In this document: positions 48,601-57,600 of the stretch, piece by piece
How the letters are laid out: each line of letters opens with the position of its first letter
Numbering within the stretch: the first letter of the stretch is position 1
From: Pachypanchax playfairii
Taxonomy: Eukaryota > Chordata > Actinopteri > Cyprinodontiformes > Aplocheilidae
NCBI GenBank assembly: GCA_006937955.1
Contig: SSNP01000250.1
Span: 210,236-274,235, forward strand
Length of the DNA: 64,000 nucleotides
Direction of reading: 5' to 3'
Notes under the pieces: model-generated
Databases searched by the model: none
What the model saw: only the letters and a program-made list of their open reading frames with translations
What the model was told of the DNA's origin: nothing
Program-made: the position numbers and the translations under genes

Positions 48601-51600
48601 AGACGGTTCTAGCTGTGGACGGGAAGGATCTCCTGTAGAGGGTTCTAGCTGTGGACGGGAAGGATCTCCTGTAGAGGGTTCAAGCTGTGGACGGGAACGT
48701 TCTCCTGTAGAGGGTTCTAGCTGTGGACGGGAAGGATCTCTTGTAGAGGGTTCTAGCTGTGGACGGGAAGGATCTCCTGTAGAGGGTTCTAGCTGTGGAC
48801 AGGAAGGATCTCCTGTAGACGGTTCTAGCTGTGGACAGGAAGGATCTCCTGTAGAGGGTTCTAGCTGTGGATGGGAAGGATCTCCTGTAGAGGGTTCTAG
48901 CTGTGGACGGGAAGGATCTCCGGTAGAGGGTTCTAGCTGTGGACAGGAAGGATCTTTTGTAGAGGGTTCTAGCTGTGGACAGGAAGGATCTCCTGTAGAG
49001 GGTTCTAGCTGTAGACGGGAAGGATCTACTGTAGAGGGTTCTAGCTGTGGACGGGAAGGATCTCCTGTAGAGGGTTCTAGCTGTGGACAGGAAGGATCTT
49101 TTGTAGAGGGTTCTAGCTGTGGACAGGAAGGATCTCCTGTAGAGGGTTCTAGCTGTAGACGGGAAGGATCTACTGTAGAGGGTTCTAGCTGTGGATGGGA
49201 AGGATCTCCTGTAGAGGGTTCTAGCTGTGGACGGGAAGGATCTTTTGTAGAGGGTTCTAGCTGTAGACGGGAAGGATCTCCTGTAGAGGGTTCTAGCTGT
49301 GGACAGGAAGGATCTTTTGTAGAGGGTTCTAGCTGTGGAGTGGAAAGATCTCCTGTAGAGGGTTCTAGCTGTGGAGGGGAAGGATCTCCTGTAGAGGGTT
49401 CTAGCTGTGGACGGGAAGGATCTCCGGAGAGGGTTCTAGCTGTGGAAAGGATGTCCTGTAGAGGGTTCTAGCTGTGGACGGGAAGGATCTCCCGTAGAGG
49501 GTTCTAGCTGTGGACAGGAAGGATCTTTTGTAGAGGGTTCTAGCTGTGGACAGGAAGGATCTCCTGTAGAGGGTTCTAGCTGTAGACGGGAAGGATCTAC
49601 TGTAGAGGGTTCTAGCTGTGGATGGGAAGGATCTCCTGTAGAGGGTTCTAGCTGTGGAGAGGGAGGCTCTCCTGTAGAGGGTTCTAGCTGTGGACGGGAA
49701 GGATCTCCTGTAGAGGGTTCTAGCTGTGGACGGGAAGGATCTTCTGTAGAGGGTTCTAGCTGTGGACAGGAAGGATCTCCTGTAGAGGGTTCTAGCTGTA
49801 GACGGGAAGGATCTACTGTAGAGGGTTCTAGCTGTGGACGGGAAGGATCTCCTGTAGAGGGTTCTAGCTGTGGACAGGAAGGATCTCCTGTAGAGGGTTC
49901 TAGCTGTGGACAGGAAGGATCTCCTGTAGAGGGTTCTAGCTGTGGACAGGAAGGATCTTTTGTAGAGGGTTCTAGCTGTGGACAGGAAGGATCTCCTGTA
50001 GAGGGTTCTAGCTGTGGACGGGAAGGATCTCCTGTAGAGGGTTCTAGCTGTGGACGGGAAGGATCTCCTGTAGAGGGTTCCAGCTGTAGACAGGAAGGAT
50101 CTCCTGTAGACGGTTCTAGCTGTGGACAGGAAGGATCTCCTGTAGAGGGTTCTAGCTGTAGTCAGGAAGGATCTCCTGTAGACGGTTCTAGCTGTGGACA
50201 GGAAGGATCTCCTGTAGAGGGTTCTAGCTGTAGACAGGAAGGATCTCCTGTAGACGGTTCTAGCTGTGGACAGGAAGGATCTCCTGTAGACGGTTCTAGC
50301 TGTAGTCAGGAAGGATCTCCTGTAGACGGTTCTAGCTGTGGACAGGAAGGATCTCCTGTAGACGGTTCTAGCTGTGGACAGGAAGGATCTCCTGTAGAGG
50401 GTTCTAGCTGTGGATGGAAGGTTCGTTTGTAGAGGGTTCTAGCTGTGGACAGGAAGGATCTCCTGTAGAGGGTTCTAGCTGTAGACAGGAAGGATCTCCT
50501 GTAGAGGGTTCTAGCTGTGGACAGGAAGGATCTCCTGTAGACGGTTCTAGCTGTAGACAGGAAGGATCTCCTGTAGACGGTTCTAGCTGTGGACAGGAAG
50601 GATCTCCTGTAGACGGTTCTAGCTGTGGACAGGAAGGATCTCCTGTAGAGGGGTTCTAGCTGTAGACGGGAAGGATCTCCTGTAGAGGGTTCTAGCTGTG
50701 GACGGGAAGGATCTCCTGTAGAGGGTTCTAGCTGTGGACAGGAAGGATCTCCTGTAGAGGGTTCTAGCTGTAGACAGGAAGGATCTCCTGTAGAGGGTTC
50801 TAGCTGTAGTCAGGAAGGATCTCCTGTAGACGGTTCTAGCTGTGGACAGGAAGGATCTCCTGTAGACGGTTCTAGCTGTGGACGGGAAGGATCTCCTGTA
50901 GAGGGTTCTAGCTGTGGACGGGAAGGATCTCCTGTAGAGGGTTCTAGCTGTGGACAGGAAGGATCTCCTGTAGAGGGTTCTAGCTGTGGACAGGAAGGAT
51001 CTCCTGTAGACGGTTCTAGCTGTAGTCAGGAAGGATCTCCTGTAGACGGTTCTAGCTGTGGACAGGAAGGATCTCCTGTAGAGGGTTCTAGCTGTAGACA
51101 GGAAGGATCTCCTGTAGAGGGTTCTAGCTGTAGACGGGAAGGATCTCCTGTAGAGGGTTCTAGCTGTGGACGGGAAGGATCTCCTGTAGAGGGTTCTAGC
51201 TGTGGACGGGAAGGATCTTTTGTAGAGGGTTCTAGCTGTAGACGGGAAGGATCTCCTGTAGAGGGTTCTAGCTGTGGACAGGAAGGATCTTTTGTAGAGG
51301 GTTCTAGCTGTAGACGGGAAGGATCTACTGTAGAGGGTTCTAGCTGTGGATGGGAAGGATCTCCTGTAGAGGGTTCTAGCTGTGGACAGGAAGGATCTTT
51401 TGTAGAGCCCCCCCCTCAGTCCATGCTGCACAGTTAACTTTAAATTCTGAGAGTCTCTCCAAAAACAAACTGAATCCATTTGTCCCGCAAAGGACAGGAT
51501 TTTGGGGCACTGTGGAAATCCAGCTGTAGAGTAGCACAACAATTCTGACGGTCCGCCATATTTGTTAGGCAACATTTGCACTAACTTTGTAGGCGTGGTT

Positions 51601-54600
51601 TCAACTGCAGAACACTTAATTTCTAATCAGCCAATCACATGGCGGCAACTCAGTGCATTTAGGCATGTACACATGGTCAAGACAATCTCCTGCAGTTCAA
51701 ACTGAGCATCAGTATGGGGAACAAAGGTGATTTGAGTGACTTTGAACGTGGCATGGTTGTTGGTGCCAGAATGGCTGGTCTGAGTATTTCAGAAACTGCT
51801 GATCTACTGGGATTTTCACGCACAACCATCTCTAGGGTTTACAGAGAATGGTCCGAAAAAGAAAAAATATCCAGTGAGCGGCAGTTCTGTGGGCGGAAAT
51901 GCCTTGTTGATGCCAGAGGTCAGAGGAGAATGGCCAGACTGGTTGGAGCTGATAGAAAGGCAACAGTGACTCAAATAACCACTCGTTACAACCAAGGTAG
52001 GCAGAAGAGCATCTCTGAACGCACAGTACGTCCAACTTTGAGGCAGATGGGCTACAGCAGCAGAAGACCACGCCGGGTGCCACTCCTTTCAGCTAAGAAC
52101 AGGAAACTGAGGCTACAATTTGCACAAGCTCATGGAAATTGGACAATAGAAGATTGGAAAAACGTTGCCTGGTCTGATGAGTCTGATGCGACATTCGGAT
52201 GGTAGGGTCAGAATTTGGCGTCAACAACATGAAAGCATGGATCCATCCTGCCTTGTATCAACGGTTCAGGCTGGTGGTGGTGGTGTAATGGTGTGGGGAA
52301 TATTTTCTTGGCACTCTTTGGGCCCCTTGGTACCAATTGAGCATCGTTACAACGCCACAGCCTACCTGAGTATTGTTGCTGACCATGTCCATCCCTTTAT
52401 GACCACAATGTACCCAACTTCTGATGGCTACTTTCAGCAGGATAATGCGCCATGTCATAAAGCTGGAATCATCTCGGACTGGTTTCTTGAACATGACAAT
52501 GAGTTCACTGTACTCAAATGGCCTCCACAGTCACCAGATCTCAATCCAATAGAGCATCTTTGGGATGTGGTGGAACGGGAGATTCGCATCATGGATGTGC
52601 AGCCGACAAATCTGCGCCAACTGTGTGATGCCATCATGTCAATATGGACCAAACTCTCTGAGGAATGCTTCCAGCACCTTGTTGAATCTATGCCACGAAG
52701 AATTGAGGCAGTTCTGAAGGCAAAAGGGGGTCCAACCCGTTACTAGCATGGTGTACCTAATAAAGTGGCCGGTGAGTGTATACACCAATATAATGATGCT
52801 GTACGTCCTCGTCATCTTCTTTGAAACTCATCAGGGATTTGAGGTCTAGAGCCTTAGAACTGTCCATTAGCTGCTGTTTCTTAAAAAACAAGTCTCTTAT
52901 TGCTATGGTTACACATCACGTCAAGTGGAAAAACAGTGACAAAATAACAACTCAAATCTTTTCCATATCACAGAGTTTCTCCCAGCACAACTGTCACAGT
53001 GTCCCATACCCAGCACAACTGTCACAGTGTCCCATACCCAGCACAGCTGTCTCAGTGTCCCATACACAGCACAGCTGTCTCAGTGTCCCATACACAGCAC
53101 AACTGTCTCAGTGTCCCATACCCAGCACAACTGTCTCAGTGTCCCATACACAGCACAGCTGTCTCAGTGTCCCATACACAGCACAACTGTCTCAGTGTCC
53201 CATACCCAGCACAACTGTCTCAGTGTCCCTTAACAAACCACTTATGTACCATTTAAACCAATGAAGTCCAGTCGTGGCCCTTGAGGGCCGCTATCTTGCA
53301 TGGTTTAAATGTTTCTCTCCGACACACCTGATACGTTATTAACAGGTGACTCAGGCAGAGAATCGGGCGTGACCAGGAAACAACTAAAATATGTAGGAAC
53401 CTGGCCCTCCAGAACCAAGACTGGACAGAATTGACAAACCCTGCCTTGTCATGTTCTCACCTGGATACTTGCTGCTGTTAAAGACAGTCGACAGGTTCTT
53501 GAAGGCTCGGCCAATCCGCTCGTACTCTTTGGGCAGAGCTGGCTTGGACAAATCAGAGACAGAATTAAAAACCACACTGGTGTTCACCATCACACTGATG
53601 GAGAACACCTCCATGTATAGTCACCATAAATGACTGATAACTTACCTGGTCCACATCACGTCTTAAATCTAACCTCAGATGAACAATAATAAATGACGTT
53701 CCAAGGTTTTATTACTAAATTTGTTAGTTTAATACCTGCTGAGGACCAGGTGAGGTTTATCTTCTTTGTTTATATAATGTATGTATGAATAGTTGATATA
53801 CTGACGCCCAGTGCTGCGTTTCCAGTGTGCGTGTCCAACGTTCAGCAGCTCTCTGACTCCGTCATCCATGGACTTGGTAAAGCGACTGTACTGCTCACAT
53901 TTCTGTTCACTACACAGCCACAAACATAGCTTGCATCTTAAAATCCACATTTATAAACACTGACACACTAAAACATCAGCTGTTCAGACAAGTTCTCATC
54001 TACCTCACCTGTCCTGACACCCGTCTTTTCTTCAAATCTAATCATGACCCCATGTAGATAAACTTCCTGTCTTGTTTGCCCTGCTCAGTAGTTAAAAGGT
54101 ACTTCAGTGTGTATGTAGCCTGACAAGCAAAGCTCAGGGAAAAGTCAGGTGTTTATTCAAGAAGGGGACTTACACCTGAGCAATGTCTAGCTCTGTAGCT
54201 TCAGGTTCAATAAGACTGAACATCATCGGACCCACGGTTTCGTCTTTCTCCGCCCTCCTCTTCCCCGCCTTCCACTCCTGAAACATCAATTAGGATGAAG
54301 AATCAGACACCCTCACATCTACCTGAGGTATCACCTAAAGTGGGCAGGACTAAACCTACCCTCTCATCTTTGTATGTTAGGAAGAGCTGGAGGACTTGAC
54401 TCTGAGAGACCACGGGGTGTCGACACATCCGGGTCATCCAGGCCTGCAAACGCTCCATCCTCATTCTGATGAAGTCCTCATCGAACCTACCTAGGAGCAA
54501 AGGTAAGACTCAGACAGTACTCCCTCCCACTGATGCTGCTTTTACAGGTGTGAAAGGGTCAAATAGTGTTACAGGTGAAATTGGGTGCTACGGTTAGGTT

Positions 54601-57600
54601 GAACAGTACTGTAGATAGTATGATAGGTACGTTAAAGAACTAACACAAGGTCAGGCATGACTCATACAGCTGCTTTAAGGTCATGACACAGGTGTGATAA
54701 TGATGGTGACCTCTCACCTGTGACCTGTTTATCAGGTAGTGAAGGGATAGTCAGCAGCGAGCCAAACTTCTCCAGCAAACGTTCGTACAACCAATCGAAG
54801 TGCTTGTATCGATGATTGACAGGTCTGTTTGTGGTCTGTAAAGACAGTGTCTGAGTGTGGTAACGGGTACTACAGAGGATACTACAAAGAGTAATACAGA
54901 ATATACTATAGAAGGTGCTACAAAGAGTACTACAGGGTATTACTGAGTACTACAGAGTACTACAGAAGGTACTATAGAGGTTACTACAGAAGGTACTATA
55001 GAGGTTACTACAGAGTACTACAGAGGGTAATATAGAGGTTACTACAGAGGTACTATAGAGGTTACTACAGAGGGTACTACAGAGGGTAATATAGAGATTA
55101 CTACAGAAGGTACTATAGAGGTTACTACAGAGGGTACTATAGAGGTTACTACAGAGGGTACTATAGAGGTTACTACAGAAGGTACTATAGAGGTTACTAC
55201 AGAAGGTACTATAGAGGTTACTACAGAAGGTACTATAGAGGTTACTACAGAGGGTACTATAGAGGTTACTACAGAGGGTACTATAGAGGTTACTACAGAA
55301 GGTACTATAGAGGTTACTACAGAGTACTACAGAAGGTACTATAGAGGTTACTACAGAAGGTACTATAGAGGTTACTACAGAGGGTACTATAGAGGTTACT
55401 ACAGAGTACTACAGAGGGTACTATAGAGGTTACTACAGAAGGTACTATAGAGGTTACTACAGAGGGTACTATAGAGGTTACTACAGAAGGTACTATAGAG
55501 GTTACTACAGAGTACTACAGAAGGTACTATAGAGGTTACTACAGAGTACTACAGAAGGTACTACAGCTCACATTGGGAGTCAGCTGGTATTCGATGAAGC
55601 TCTTCAGTCCGTATAGTTTTGACTCTTTCTTCGGATCAGCAATCACGCAGTCCAGCGGCGATGCTGGATACAGCCAGACCGGACCCACCTCTCCCATCTG
55701 ATTGGACAACAAAAACAAGCATTGAGAGAAGAGACACAATGATCAACAACATAAATCCGTCCCCCATGTGACTCACATAGACAGGAAGTCTGTCTCTGCT
55801 GCTTCCAGTTGGTCTGGCCAACAAGAAAACATCTGGACTCGGAGCTTTGGAGAATGGAAATCTGTGGATACAGCACAACACGGGACTCTAGTGGACTGGA
55901 CTGGAAACATCAGGGATCTGTATCTGGATCGATGCTGTCCAGAATGAGGATCTGGACCGTTAGTAACTGACTCAGATAGAAATACTGGGTTCTACATGGG
56001 CCATTCCACTGAATGGATTCCATTTCTGTCCCCAGGAAATAATGTTCTTCAATTAACTTGATATTGAAATATAAACAACTTTTTCTTACTAAGCAAAATG
56101 TCCTGCACAAGAATCTAAATTCAAATTTAAGATATATGATGGTCAAAATTAATAAAAACTATGTTAAACACTGTAAAAACAGTATTTTTCATTTGTCCCC
56201 ACTCTTATAGGTTGAACTTTAGAATGAAATATAATAAATAAAATTCCCCCCATTACTCTTCTTTTTTATTTTTGTCTTGCTCTATATTCCATCTTTACTT
56301 TACAAACAATTTTTTTAATTTTTATTTTTCTATAAAATACATATTTTATTTGCGTCCCTGGGTTTTCACTCAGTCCTGTTACCCTACACATAACTCCATC
56401 TGATTAATCTGGAACATTCCACTGGTCACATGATCAACAGGAAGTTGCATCAGCCGCATCTCCTAGAGGCCATGGGAAGACCAAAAGTAAGTTCTTTCAT
56501 TCCGCTCTCTCTATATTTCATAGTTTTGTGGCTATAAATGAAGAGGACAATCTACACACTGTTACTTTAATCATATATTAGTCATTATTTATTTATTTTA
56601 AAAATACTCATTTTAGGTGGATCACAAGATGGTGCCAAGTATCTTCATGGTGTTAGCAAGAACGCCATGTAGCGATATCTCATGTATTAGCTAGATTTAT
56701 GCTAAAAACTCAGTCCTGTTACTAAAACAAACACGTTCGTCTTGAAAAGCATGTAACAAATTAAATAAAGTAATTTAAGATTGACCAATTCTCATTTTGT
56801 TAAGTTAAATATGTGTGTTACTTGATTTACGTTTGAGAGAGACTTTAAAAACACATTTTTTTTGGTGTACTTACAACACTGAAATGGCACCCATTCAGTG
56901 GAATGACCCTTATACTGTGTGTAACTGGGATTTATACTGGTATAGAAACTAGATTCTGCTTCCATCTACTAACATCTGCAGCTGTTCCAGTCCAAGTTTT
57001 AAAACTGTGATTACTTGTTCAGGGAGATTTTGACTGTAGGTCCATGGGTCATCCGTCCAGAAGCCCCCTCCTCGTCCATATGACCATTTCCATGGTAACT
57101 GCTGACCGATTGGTCATCCCAGTCATCATCCCACTCACCGTCGTCGTCCTCGACAGCTGCTGGAGACACTTTTCTGTTTTACAATCGACCAATCACCTTT
57201 AGACAAAGTGAAACATATAAACAGGTTTTTACCTGGATAGGACTGTCTATTTGCTTGGCTGTCCCATCCCTCAGTATTACTGAAAGAGGCCACGCCCCCT
57301 GACCCGGTGTCTCCACCCCCTCCACCTCCAATCTGAAATGCAACAACATTGACAAACTGATTTTATGACTATTCACTCACGAACGATCAGCAGAAACCAA
57401 CAGAAGAAAACCAGCAGTGATCTGGACCTGCTTACCTGTAAATATCCTTCAGGTACCAGTCCAGTTTGTCCACTAGAGTTCTGTGCAGCAATCCAGCCTC
57501 CTCCCACACTCTATATAGCAGGACTGAGTTAGTACTGAGTGTGTACCCAGTGCATTTCTGTCTGTACTGTGAGTACCTGATCAATGATGGTGACCACCTC

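Noticed and set aside
52165..52746. Second transposase frame as an independent gene
   Set aside because: It is the C-terminal half of the same Tc1/mariner transposase after a frameshift, not a separate gene.
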